Assembly: GCA_018608405.1 (NCBI GenBank) | Contig: JABAZP010000015.1 | Location: 27,753 to 91,752, forward strand | Origin: Flavobacteriales bacterium | Lineage (GTDB): Bacteria > Bacteroidota > Bacteroidia > Flavobacteriales_E > Vicingaceae | Direction: 5' to 3' | DNA length: 64,000 nt | Shown: in pieces, positions 43,867-53,200 of the stretch | Layout: each line of letters opens with the position of its first letter | Position numbering within the stretch: the first letter of the stretch is position 1 | The notes under the pieces: model-generated | The model's database searches: none | What the model was told of the DNA's origin: nothing | What the model saw: the letters and a program-made list of their open reading frames with translations, nothing else | Position numbers and translations under genes: made by a program

Positions 43867-44462
43867 ACGAGAACCTTTCTAAAAAAGCAAACGAAGATGT
43901 TGAGCTGGTTCAAGCCGCTAAATCTGGCGACCAAAGCGCTTATACAGCAATTATGGTGCGTTATCGAGAACCTATTTATTACCTGGTTCTAAAAATGATC
44001 AGAAACGAAAGTGATGCAGAAGACATCTCGATCGAAGCATTTGAAAAGGCATTTAAAAAGTTAGAGCAATATACCCCTGAGTACGCCTTTAGTACCTGGT
44101 TGTTTCGAATAGCGACCAATCATTGCATTGACTTCATTCGAAAGAAGAAATTAAAAACTACCTCAATAGATAAGGTAATAGATGATGGTGAAGGAGAAGG
44201 AATGAAAATTCAAATTGAAGGCACATCTAAAGACCCAGAAGAAAAATACATAGAACAGCAGAAAATTGAATTGATGCGGGAGTATGTGGACAAGCTGGAG
44301 GAACCATATAAAACTCTTGTTACGTTGCGGTATTTTAAAGAATGGTCTTACGAGGAAATCGTAAATGAATTAGGGGTGCCTCTTGGCACGGTTAAGGCAC
44401 AGCTTTTTCGCTCTCGAGCACTACTTTCTGATCTGATGAGAAAAAGCAAGAAATCGATTTAG
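43857..44462 (+). CDS. ECF-type RNA polymerase sigma factor
   Basis: A 201-residue sigma-70-family protein. I start it at ATG 43857 (MEVNENLSKKANEDVELVQ); the longer reading uses a start deeper in the GT2 gene. Region 2 has AIMVRYREPIYYLVLKMIRN, DAEDISIEAFEKAFK and FSTWLFRIATNHCIDFIRKK. Region 4 has LRYFKEWSYEEIVNELGVPL and GTVKAQLFRSRALL. No anti-sigma gene is adjacent. rsmG follows after five bases. The regulon is unknown. Confidence 0.92.
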   Translation: MEVNENLSKKANEDVELVQAAKSGDQSAYTAIMVRYREPIYYLVLKMIRNESDAEDISIEAFEKAFKKLEQYTPEYAFSTWLFRIATNHCIDFIRKKKLKTTSIDKVIDDGEGEGMKIQIEGTSKDPEEKYIEQQKIELMREYVDKLEEPYKTLVTLRYFKEWSYEEIVNELGVPLGTVKAQLFRSRALLSDLMRKSKKSI

Positions 44463-44467
44463 GTAGA

Positions 44468-45088
44468 ATGGAAGAAATCAATTATTATTTTCCGCACCTC
44501 ACGGACGTGCAGCAAAAGCAATTTGAAGATCTAAAGGCATTGTATGAGGAGTGGAATGCTCAAATTAATGTGATTTCTAGAAAAGATTTAGACGACTTTT
44601 ATATTCGCCACGTTCTGCATTCCTTGGCAATTGCCAAAGTTTTGGAATTTAAAGCTGGGACTAAATTGCTCGACGTAGGGACGGGAGGAGGTTTTCCTTC
44701 AATTCCTTTAGCTATTTTGTTTCCTGAAGTTTCCTTTTTGTCGGTGGATTCGATCGGTAAAAAAATAAAGGTGGTAAATGCGATTGCGCAAAGTGTAGGG
44801 TTAAAGAATTTAGAGTCCAAACACCAAAGGGCAGAAACGGTGGAAGGAAAGTTTGATTTTGTCATCAGCAGGGCGGTGACGCGTGCAGCGAACTTTTTAC
44901 CATGGGTGAAAGACAAAATAGAATCAAAGTCCAATAACGACCTACCGAACGGCTATTTGTTTTTAAAAGGAGGAGATTTGAGAGAAGAGCTGCAAGAAGT
45001 TAGAAAGAAGTACACTACCTATGCCATTCAAGACTTCTTTTCCAATGATTTCTTTGAAACAAAAAAGGTGATTTACATGCCAAAGTAG
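44468..45088 (+). CDS. rsmG: 16S rRNA (guanine527-N7)-methyltransferase
   Basis: RsmG methylates G527 of 16S rRNA with S-adenosylmethionine. It is 206 residues. Landmarks are WNAQINVISRKDLDDFYIRH near 30-48, the SAM loop LLDVGTGGGFPSIPLAI near 66-82 and VISRAVTRAANFLPWV near 133. It lies in a run with the sigma factor. Confidence 0.96.
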   Translation: MEEINYYFPHLTDVQQKQFEDLKALYEEWNAQINVISRKDLDDFYIRHVLHSLAIAKVLEFKAGTKLLDVGTGGGFPSIPLAILFPEVSFLSVDSIGKKIKVVNAIAQSVGLKNLESKHQRAETVEGKFDFVISRAVTRAANFLPWVKDKIESKSNNDLPNGYLFLKGGDLREELQEVRKKYTTYAIQDFFSNDFFETKKVIYMPK

Positions 45089-45130
45089 AGTTTTTGGATT
45101 TTTTAAGAACTTTTTCTACTGTGAATAGGT

Positions 45131-45138
45131 TAAGTTTG
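45131..45138 (+). promoter_or_regulatory. -7 box of the first DUF2911 gene
   Basis: TAAGTTTG matches TAnnTTTG and lies 21 bases before the ATG at 45160. The -33 region is T-rich without a clear TTG. Confidence 0.45.
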
Positions 45139-45159
45139 CCAAACAATAAAATATAAAAA

Positions 45160-46005
45160 ATGATTAAGAAATTATCAGTTAGCTTTTTAGCCCTTTTTTT
45201 AATGGTATTTACCATTGAAGCACAAGAATTACCACAACCAAGTCCTTATGCAGAAGTAATGCAGCGAGTTGGATTAACAGATGTTACTGTAAAATACTCA
45301 AGACCTGGAGTGAAGGAGAGAGTTATTTTTGGAGAATTAGAGCCATTTGGTTCTGTATGGAGAACAGGCGCAAATTCAGCTACTAAAATTGTACTATCTA
45401 CTGACGCTAAGATTGATGGAAAAGAAGTGAAAGCTGGAACTTATTCAATCCTATCAACTCCTATGGAAGAAGGAAGTTGGAAAGTTTTCTTTAACACAGA
45501 CCTTAATGTTCAAGAAGGTTCTTACAAAGCAGAAAATAATGTTGCTGCCTTAGATGTTGAAGTAATGAAGTCTAATGATAAAGTAGAAACGATGACATTT
45601 TGGTTTGCTAATGTAAAGCCAGGTTCTATGGACTTAATGTTTGCTTGGGAAAATACTTCATGGTCTATTCCAATTGAAGTAGATTTCAAAACAGTCGCGG
45701 AGAAAAAAATTGAAGATGCTATCGAAGAAACAAAAAGGGCTTTTAGAGTGTACAACAGCAGTGCACGATACTACTTCGATAATGACTTGGATATGAAAAA
45801 AGCATTGGAGTGGTCAAAAAAATCAGTTGAAATGAACGCTACTTTCTGGAATGTTTATACCCTTTCTTTAATTCAAAATAAAATGGGAATGAAGAAAGAG
45901 TCTTTAGCTACTGCTAAAAGATCTTTAGAGTTATCTGAAAAAGCAGAATATCAGCCATACATTAAAATGAATACAGACAACATTGCAAAGTGGTCTAAAA
46001 AATAA
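45160..46005 (+). CDS. DUF2911 protein with C-terminal helical repeats
   Basis: A 281-residue exported protein. A signal peptide (MIKKLSVSFLALFLMVFTIEA) is followed by a DUF2911 beta-domain with VKYSRPGVKERVIFGELEPF, GSVWRTGANSATKIVLSTDA and KAGTYSILSTP near 85-95. Residues of about 185-281 form TPR-like helices (KKALEWSKKSVEMNATFWNV). The family is widespread in Bacteroidota and uncharacterised. A second, shorter member is at 62716-63267. Confidence 0.85.
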   Translation: MIKKLSVSFLALFLMVFTIEAQELPQPSPYAEVMQRVGLTDVTVKYSRPGVKERVIFGELEPFGSVWRTGANSATKIVLSTDAKIDGKEVKAGTYSILSTPMEEGSWKVFFNTDLNVQEGSYKAENNVAALDVEVMKSNDKVETMTFWFANVKPGSMDLMFAWENTSWSIPIEVDFKTVAEKKIEDAIEETKRAFRVYNSSARYYFDNDLDMKKALEWSKKSVEMNATFWNVYTLSLIQNKMGMKKESLATAKRSLELSEKAEYQPYIKMNTDNIAKWSKK

Positions 46006-46025
46006 GAATTAACCAATTGATTCGA

Positions 46026-46060
46026 GAGGGGGGAGAAGCTTAGCTTTTCCCTCTTTTTTT
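46026..46060 (+). terminator. Terminator after DUF2911
   Basis: A GGGAGAAGCT/AGCTTTTCCC stem, extended by G-rich pairing, has a one- to two-base loop and is followed by nine Ts. Confidence 0.8.
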
Positions 46061-46063
46061 TTA

Positions 46064-46107
46064 TGCCTCTCGGTCAACACCTGGCCGGCATTGCCATCGG
46101 AGAGGCA
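46064..46107. repeat. GC-rich nested palindrome (REP-like)
   Basis: Outer arms TGCCTCTC (46064-46071) and GAGAGGCA (46100-46107) enclose an inner TGGC/GCCA hairpin (46082-46096). The element is strikingly GC-rich in an AT-rich intergenic region and looks like a dispersed palindromic element. Confidence 0.55.
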
Positions 46108-46179
46108 GCCATTTGGGATAGGAAAACTCAAGGTTACAAAGTTTAAAAAGTAGAATTTTCGTACAACAGAATGGAAACA

Positions 46180-46187
46180 TAACTTTG
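46180..46187 (+). promoter_or_regulatory. -7 box of yaaA
   Basis: TAACTTTG matches TAnnTTTG, 28 bases before the ATG at 46216. Confidence 0.45.
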
Positions 46188-46215
46188 CTGCAATTGTTAT
46201 TTTCAAAAACAATCC

Positions 46216-46998
46216 ATGATTCATTTACTTTCACCGGCAAAATCTCTCGACTTCGAGTCGGAAATTTCTATCAAGACCCATAGCGAGCCACAGTTTTTGT
46301 CGGAAGCAGATACTTTGATCAAGAAGCTGAAATCCACTTCCAAGAAAAAAGTGAAAGACTTAATGTCCATTAGTGATGCTTTAACGGAACTGAACACAGA
46401 ACGTTATCAAACTTGGTCGGGTTTAACTAAACCAACCAGTAAGAGTAGGCAAGCAATTTTAGCATTTACTGGTGATGTATACCAAGGACTAGACGCCAAG
46501 ACTTTAACCGAAAAGGACTTACAATACGCTCAGGATCATTTAATAATCTTGTCAGGAATGTATGGCGCTTTGAGCCCTCTAGATATTATGGAGCCGTATC
46601 GGTTAGAAATGGGTACGAGTTTAAAAGTAGGGAGAGCAGATAACTTATATCAATTTTGGAAAGACAAACCGACACAGTTCATCAATGAAAAACTAGAGGA
46701 ATCGGGCTCTAATTTTGTGGTGAATTTAGCGTCTAACGAATATTTCAAGGTGATTAATAAAAAGGCTCTTAATGGAAACTTAATAAGCCCAGACTTTAAG
46801 GACGCGAAAAACGGGAAGTATAAGATTATATCTTTTTATGCGAAGAAAGCAAGAGGATTGATGAGTCGATACATTATAAAAAATCAAATAAAAGATTCAA
46901 AAGATTTAGAAGGCTTCGACGTGACGGGCTACAGATTTAACGGAGATTTGAGCAAAAATGGAAATCCTGTGTTTACAAGGGAAGAAAATCAAGCATAA
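46216..46998 (+). CDS. yaaA: Peroxide stress protein YaaA family (DUF328)
   Basis: A 260-residue cytosolic protein: MIHLLSPAKSLDFE at the start, FTGDVYQGLDAKTL near 75, ILSGMYGALSPLDIMEPYRL near 100-120 and NLASNEYFKVI near 170. In E. coli, YaaA lowers free iron during H2O2 stress and binds DNA. It is first of a tightly packed run with the DUF2452 gene (one-base overlap) and apbE. Confidence 0.95.
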   Translation: MIHLLSPAKSLDFESEISIKTHSEPQFLSEADTLIKKLKSTSKKKVKDLMSISDALTELNTERYQTWSGLTKPTSKSRQAILAFTGDVYQGLDAKTLTEKDLQYAQDHLIILSGMYGALSPLDIMEPYRLEMGTSLKVGRADNLYQFWKDKPTQFINEKLEESGSNFVVNLASNEYFKVINKKALNGNLISPDFKDAKNGKYKIISFYAKKARGLMSRYIIKNQIKDSKDLEGFDVTGYRFNGDLSKNGNPVFTREENQA

Positions 46999-47504
46999 TG
47001 GCGGATAAGAAAGAGAAAATACAACCAGATTACGATAAACGACTGCACATTGATGAGGATAAGATTACTGAGAATCCTCATAATTTGCCTTACGCGCATA
47101 CAGTAGGTAGTGCAATTATTTTTCCTGACGATAAAGATCGGATCAAGACTACTGCAATGACTGCGATGGTAGAGCAGACTAACGTTCAGATGAAGCAAAT
47201 CTATGATCAAATGGAGTTGTTAATTAGTCAGGCCAATAAACTAAAAGAACGAGTAGAGCTCTCTGAAGAAATTTACGGCGCAGAAATGGGCTTTAAGCCA
47301 ATAACAGGGCATACTTATCATTTGTACGAAAAAGAAGACGGTACAAAGGTGCTCTCTATGATTGGACCGGATGAATGGGCCCGAGGATGCAAATATGCTC
47401 ATTATGTCGCAACTGCAAGGTTAATGGGAGACCATACGTGGGATATTGAAGCCAAGAACGAGGAAGAAAAAGAAACAGAGGTAGAAGCCCAAGACGCTGA
47501 ATGA
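46998..47504 (+). CDS. DUF2452 protein
   Basis: A 168-residue soluble protein with an acidic, charged C-terminus. It has NPHNLPYAHTVGSAIIFPDD near 27-46, a long helix (MVEQTNVQMKQIYDQMELLI) and a compact end domain with GHTYHLYEKEDGTKVLSMIG. The family is common in Bacteroidota with no known function. Four bases overlap apbE downstream. Confidence 0.85.
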   Translation: MADKKEKIQPDYDKRLHIDEDKITENPHNLPYAHTVGSAIIFPDDKDRIKTTAMTAMVEQTNVQMKQIYDQMELLISQANKLKERVELSEEIYGAEMGFKPITGHTYHLYEKEDGTKVLSMIGPDEWARGCKYAHYVATARLMGDHTWDIEAKNEEEKETEVEAQDAE

Positions 47505-48520
47505 GAAATTCAATACTATTAATCGTTATCATCAGTTTTTTTGCATGTACTAATGCACCTAAAAACGAAGTTGCTGAATCTGCTGCAACAGAAATTGTAA
47601 TAAAGGGCGAAGCGCAAGGAACGACCTATACCATTAAGTATTTAGCAGAAGAATATGAGGAAGGCTTAAAAGAGCACTTCGATCAATTGCTGGATGACAT
47701 TGATATGAGCATGTCCACCTACGTTCCAAATTCTAAAATATCGCGTTTAAACGCAGGGGATACGATTGAGTTGGACGATTTATTTCTAGAAGTCTATAAC
47801 TTATCTTACTCCATAAACAAAAAGACCGACGGAGCATTTGACCCTACCATAGGACCTTTGATTAAAGCTTGGGGCTTTGATTTTGCAAACCCGCAAAAAA
47901 TGGATTCTGCTTTAGTGGCTAGCTTATTAGAAAGTAGCGGTTTTGATAAATTTATTGTGGATGGGAAACAAATGTATCGGACAAATGATGCAGCTAGAAT
48001 TAATTTCAATGCAGTAGCTCAAGGATACTCCGTTGATGTTATGGCGAAGATTTTAGACCAAATGAAGGTTGAAAACTACTACATTGAGCTGGGCGGAGAA
48101 TTGAAAGTAAAAGGAAAGAATAAGTTTGGTGACTGGTGGATTATAGGTATTGACCGACCTGATGGAAAAAACCTGAAGCGCAACCTAGCTCAACGTATTT
48201 CTTTGGAAAATTCAGCAATGGCTACTTCTGGTAATTATCGAAAGTTTTATGAAATCGATGGTAAACGGTATTCTCATACGCTGAATCCGATTACAGGATT
48301 TCCTGCGGAGAACGGACTGTTAAGTACGACTGTTATTGCTGATGACTGTGGAACTGCTGATGCATTAGCAACAGCGTTTATGGTGATGGGGAAAGAGAAG
48401 AGTGTAAATTATTTGGGACAGCACCCAAACGTAAAAGCATACTTAATCTTCTCTTCAAAAGGCGGAGAATATGAAACGTATGTAACGCCTAATTTAGAGC
48501 AATACTTGCTGAATGATTAA
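47501..48520 (+). CDS. apbE: FAD:protein FMN transferase (ApbE)
   Basis: Attaches FMN covalently to Thr residues of NqrB/NqrC/RnfG-type proteins in the periplasm. It is 339 residues. The lipoprotein signal is VIISFFAC (Cys near 16). Motifs are MSTYVPNSKISRLNAG near 67-82, NFNAVAQGYSVDVMAK, YIELGGELKVKG near 190, ATSGNYRKF near 238 and YSHTLNPITGFPAENGLLST. Its gene converges on that of a small Cys-rich membrane protein (four-base overlap), which fits a shared role in Na+-NQR maturation. Confidence 0.95.
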   Translation: MRNSILLIVIISFFACTNAPKNEVAESAATEIVIKGEAQGTTYTIKYLAEEYEEGLKEHFDQLLDDIDMSMSTYVPNSKISRLNAGDTIELDDLFLEVYNLSYSINKKTDGAFDPTIGPLIKAWGFDFANPQKMDSALVASLLESSGFDKFIVDGKQMYRTNDAARINFNAVAQGYSVDVMAKILDQMKVENYYIELGGELKVKGKNKFGDWWIIGIDRPDGKNLKRNLAQRISLENSAMATSGNYRKFYEIDGKRYSHTLNPITGFPAENGLLSTTVIADDCGTADALATAFMVMGKEKSVNYLGQHPNVKAYLIFSSKGGEYETYVTPNLEQYLLND

Positions 48521-48708
48521 TCTTCCTTCTGACACATTTCGTCAGGCTTTGCTCCGCAAAATCCACAAGGAGCGCCTTCTTCATTTAACATAGGATTGTT
48601 ACTCGCACAAGTACCGGCAAATTTTCCATTTTTCTTGAATAAAATCTTAACCGCTATACCTGCAAAACCGATGGCTAACATACCTATACTTAAAAGAATC
48701 AATTTCAT
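48517..48708 (-). CDS. Small Cys-rich membrane protein, possibly NqrM-like
   Basis: A 63-residue protein with one N-terminal membrane segment (LILLSIGMLAIGFAGIAVKIL) and a Cys-rich tail: GTCASNN, APCGFCGAKPDEMC. Four Cys residues could hold an Fe or Fe-S centre. NqrM of proteobacteria, needed to put Fe into Na+-NQR, has the same size and layout but I see no direct alignment. Its position next to apbE supports the link; nqr genes are not in the window. Confidence 0.6.
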   Translation of the reverse strand: MKLILLSIGMLAIGFAGIAVKILFKKNGKFAGTCASNNPMLNEEGAPCGFCGAKPDEMCQKED

Positions 48709-48804
48709 AACAAAATAATTTTTGCAAAGGTAAGATTATTCTCTTTTTGAGGGTTCGTTTTTAACACAATAAAGGAATTCTAGAGATAAAAACTAAAAAT
48801 TATT

Positions 48805-49674
48805 TTATCCTTTTCCGATTAGCTTTTTTAGAAGCATAAGTACCATTAGCGATGCCAATCCAATTACTAAACCTGCTGTAAATTCTTTGATGATATCGGG
48901 TAATCCAATTCCTTCTGTTAAATGGTGTATGAAATCAATGTAATGGACAAAAATCCCTCCTGCAACAAGCAGCAAAGCAACGGTACCGATGTAACCTAAA
49001 CTTTTGATTACAATAGGAAGCCCTTTTACTAAAACATTGCCTAACTGCTGAGCTAAAGGCTTTTCGCTCATCCCTTTGAGTACAAATCCGGCATCATCCA
49101 TTCTAACAATAAGTGCCACAATTCCATATACTCCAACGGTAGCTACCACAGCTACAAAAGAAACTACCAACACTTGCTCCATGATTGGTTTGCCAATTAC
49201 TGTTCCTAGTGCAATAATTATTATTTCTAATGAAAGAATGAAATCCGTAACAATGGCAGATTTTACTTTCGTCTTTTCGATGGCTAGAACTTCTTCTTTG
49301 GTCATCTTTGCAGAAACTGTTTCGCTTTTATTCTCTTGATGAGGAACAATCATTTCGTAAACTTTTTCCGCACCTTCGTATGCTAAATATATTGCACCTC
49401 CAATTAAAATAAGCGGAATGGCAGCAGGTATAAATGCACTCAAAAGAAAAGCGAGAGGCAGAATAATTAACTTGTTCAGAAAAGAACCTTTGGTGATTAC
49501 CCATAGTACCGGGATTTCTCTTGACGCAACAAATCCGGAAGCCTTTTCGGCATTAACTGCTAAGTCATCTCCTAAAATACCTGCCGTCTTTTTGGTTGCT
49601 ACTTTACCCATAACGGCTACATCGTCCATTAAGGCGGCAATGTCATCTAGAAGGGCAAAAAATCCTGAAGCCAT
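48805..49674 (-). CDS. DUF808 inner-membrane protein
   Basis: A 289-residue protein with six or so spans. It begins MASGFFALLDDIAALMDDVA, followed by KKTAGILGDDLAVNAEKASG, the standard start of the DUF808 (YedI-like) family. Residues 60-115 and 145-285 hold the membrane segments. The function is unknown. The 208 bases upstream to the next gene hold nothing that I recognise. Confidence 0.9.
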   Translation of the reverse strand: MASGFFALLDDIAALMDDVAVMGKVATKKTAGILGDDLAVNAEKASGFVASREIPVLWVITKGSFLNKLIILPLAFLLSAFIPAAIPLILIGGAIYLAYEGAEKVYEMIVPHQENKSETVSAKMTKEEVLAIEKTKVKSAIVTDFILSLEIIIIALGTVIGKPIMEQVLVVSFVAVVATVGVYGIVALIVRMDDAGFVLKGMSEKPLAQQLGNVLVKGLPIVIKSLGYIGTVALLLVAGGIFVHYIDFIHHLTEGIGLPDIIKEFTAGLVIGLASLMVLMLLKKLIGKG

Positions 49675-49882
49675 AATTTATTTGTGTTTTTATAATTTTG
49701 TTTGATTGTACTTTAGACTGCAACTTGGTGACTTTACGCTTTCAAATAGCTAACAAATAAGAGGATATAATTGAAGTTTAAAAGTTGATAGAAATAAACT
49801 TAATACTGCTTAGTGTTATGGTTTTTTTAGAAAGGTCTAATTTAAAGAATGTATCTAAGTATTTTAGCAAAACAGTTCGAAT

Positions 49883-50290
49883 ATGCGAAAAATCATTTTT
49901 TACCTTTTCTTAATAAATGCAGTGTTAGCTTGCAAATCAAACAAGAATAGCTCTGCCCTTCAATATGAAGACTTAAACTTAGAAGCAGCTTTTATTCAAA
50001 AGGAGATTCCAGGAACACAGGGAGAAAAAACAAAGACATACATTACCATCTTGTTTTCAGAATTGATTAGTGATAAGGTAAAACTAGAAAAGTTGCATTT
50101 TGTCGGCGATGTTTATGCTATTCAATCAACAGACTATCGTGATGAAAAAACAGTTAAAATAGACGTAACAAAGTCTGACTTTTGGAACAAATCATCAATT
50201 CCGCAAGTTAAGTTATACTGTACAGTGGCAAAAAAGAGTGTCGTGCAAGAAATTACTAGCACGATAAAAGAGCCTATTTATTTACCATAA
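49883..50290 (+). CDS. Lipoprotein of unknown function
   Basis: A 135-residue protein with a lipoprotein signal (LINAVLAC, Cys near 17) and a single beta-rich domain with no family I can name. The gene ends eight bases before the large BNR-repeat protein, so the two are probably co-transcribed. Confidence 0.65.
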   Translation: MRKIIFYLFLINAVLACKSNKNSSALQYEDLNLEAAFIQKEIPGTQGEKTKTYITILFSELISDKVKLEKLHFVGDVYAIQSTDYRDEKTVKIDVTKSDFWNKSSIPQVKLYCTVAKKSVVQEITSTIKEPIYLP

Positions 50291-50298
50291 GAAATACC

Positions 50299-53200
50299 AT
50301 GAAGAATATTATTACAGCCCTAGGCATTTTATTTATAGCTTCTGCATTTGCTCAATCGTCAGGCGATTCAAAGGTTAGCTACAAAGAAATGATGTACGAC
50401 CCAACTTATAATTTTTACGAAGTAGTAGATGCTGCAGAGGAGTATTTTTCTACCATCGATAAAACTGCAAAAGGTTCAGGTTACAAGCCTTTCATGCGTT
50501 GGGTAAATGCGAATGAATACAAGTTCTACCCTGATGGTGAACGAGCAAACGTAAATCCCTATTTAGCGGAAATGGAGTATAAGAAGTTCTTAAAGCGATA
50601 CCCCAATAATAAAAGCCTCTTTGGCAGTAGTTGGAGAGATTTAGGTCCGTATACTATGGATAGCATTACTGGTCACTATTCTGCTGGTTTGGGAAGAGTA
50701 GAGGACTTGTATGTTTCGCCTACGGATTCTAATTTAATGTATCTAGGAAGCCGAAGTGGAGGCTTTTGGAGAACGACCAATGGTGGAGCCAGCTGGAATA
50801 CTACTACGGACTTTTTGTTTGCAAGTGGAGTGAACACCATGAGTGTTTCACCAACCAATTCCGATTCTGTTTTGATTAACGTCAGAAATGCTTCTAACGG
50901 ACACTCTCATGGAGTATATAAAAGTTCAGATGGCGGACTGACTTGGTCTATTACAGGACTAAGTCCAGCTACTTATAATCAATTAGGGCTTGGGAACAAT
51001 GTTCAAATTGATGAAATTGCTTATCATCCAAGAATTGAGAACCTTGTATTTGTAGGAACCAACCGTGGTATTTTTAAGTCCACAGATAATTTAGCGACTT
51101 GGAGTGCTGCGCAATTCAATTTTGATTTTATTGAGATTGCTTTTCACCCTACCAATGACAGTATTATTTATTTATATGCGGATGTAGGATCAAATGTGGC
51201 AGATCGGATTTTTATTTCTACAGACATAGGAAATACATGGACGTTGTCGAATATTATTCCTGGAAATGGCGGAAATAGGAGAGTAGAGTTAGCAACTTCA
51301 CCTCAGTGTGCCGATTGTGTTTGGTTTGCATCTAATAATGGCGTGTGGATTTCAACGGATAGAGGACTGAATTTTAGCTTTCGGTCGAACTCTCCTGAGT
51401 CTTGCGGCGGATTTGCCGTGAATGATTTAGACTCATCTAATATGGTTTATGGATATGTAGATTTGGATAACTCAACCAATGGAGGTAATACATTTATTAG
51501 AAGGACAAGATGGAGTTTGGGAAATACGAATGGAAATGTCAGTTCAAATTCTACTAGCTATGCTACTAGTACAAATTACATTCACGCGGATGTAAGAGAT
51601 TTAGAAGCCGTAAACGGTAATTTTTATGCTGCAACCGATGGGTTCTTGTGCAAGTCGACCGATGGTGGTGTGAGTTGGACTGTTGTAAGCGAAGGAACGG
51701 GGATTAGAGAAAACTATAAGCTAGGAGTTTCTCAATCGAATCATTACCGAACGATTGCAGGCTCTCAAGATAATGGAACTAGTATTTTAACCGAACAAGG
51801 CTGGGTGGAGCATTACGGAGCTGATGGCATGGAATCCTTAATTCACCCGTTGAACCAAAATTGGATGATGGGAAGTGTGCAATTTGGGAACAGAAGGTTG
51901 ACCAAAAATGGAGGATTCACCTCTTCAGGAGCAAGCCCTGCCGGAAGCACACAAGCCTATTGGGAAGCACCTTTAGCGTACGATCCAAATAACCACATGA
52001 CGATTTATGATTTCAGAAATGAAGTTTGGAAATCAGACGATTTTACAGCAAGCTATACTCAACTTGCTAATCCCGGAACAATTAATGGAAATATTCAACA
52101 CGCTGAAATTGCACAAAATAATTCTGATATTATCGTAGTCGCATCGGGCAGCGCCATTGAAAAATCAACAGATGGTGGAGTGAGCTTTTCAAGTATTAAA
52201 TCTAACCTGCCAAATGCCTCTATTCGAGACATTGCATTTGATCCGAATAACGACGATGTCATTATCGTGGTGTATGCTCGATTTCAAACTGATAATTCAA
52301 AAGTCTGGATGACTACCAATGGAGGTACTTCTTGGACAAACATTACGCATAACCTTGGTAGCATGCCTATTTTATCTGTAGTTATTGATCATACAGACAC
52401 TTCCAACATTTACCTAGGAGCAGAAATTGGAGTTTACACGATGCCTATGGGATCTACCAGCTGGTCACTCTATAATACAGGATTACCAAACATGAGTGTG
52501 AAGGAACTTGAAGTGATGTATGGAACTAATACGATTCGTGCAGCAACTTGGGGAAGGGGATTGTGGGAATATTCCTTGGTGGGCAGAAACACTTATCCTT
52601 CGATTGTCTACACGGAAATATCAAATACTCCTACCGATAATAATCCAAAAGTGGGTGTAGATCAATATGTGACTTCAAAAATAAAGTATCCGACAACGTT
52701 AAGTTCAGTTTATGTAGAATGGTCGAGAGATTCTGCGGTTTTTGGAAATAGCATTTCCATGACCAATACTGTTGATTCTACTTGGGTATCAAACAGCCCT
52801 CTACCACAGTTTCCGGTTGGAACGAAAATATATTTTAAGGTATTTGCTGTGGGAACAAATAACGATACAACCGAAACCTATAAGTTTATGTATACCGTTG
52901 TTCCTTTTGAAAATTGCGTTGCAACTGGTAATACCGGTTCAGGAAATTTATTTATTGATAATGTTACCATTGAAAATGTGAATAACACCACCGGTAATAA
53001 AGGATATACCTTGTATTTAGCTCCGGTTTTAGATTTATACATTGATTCTAATTACACCTTGGATGTAAGTGCTAATACCGGATGGGGGCCAAATGATTTT
53101 GGAGCCTGGATTGATTTTAACGGTGATGCCGACTTTACTGTTTCAGAGAGGGTATTATATGATCCCAATTCAGGTAGTGGTTCTGTAAGCACTTTTATAG

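Noticed and set aside
46009..46224. A 71-codon minus-strand frame across the yaaA upstream region
   Set aside because: It runs through a terminator and the GC-rich palindrome and overlaps the yaaA start; it is better explained by the repeat.
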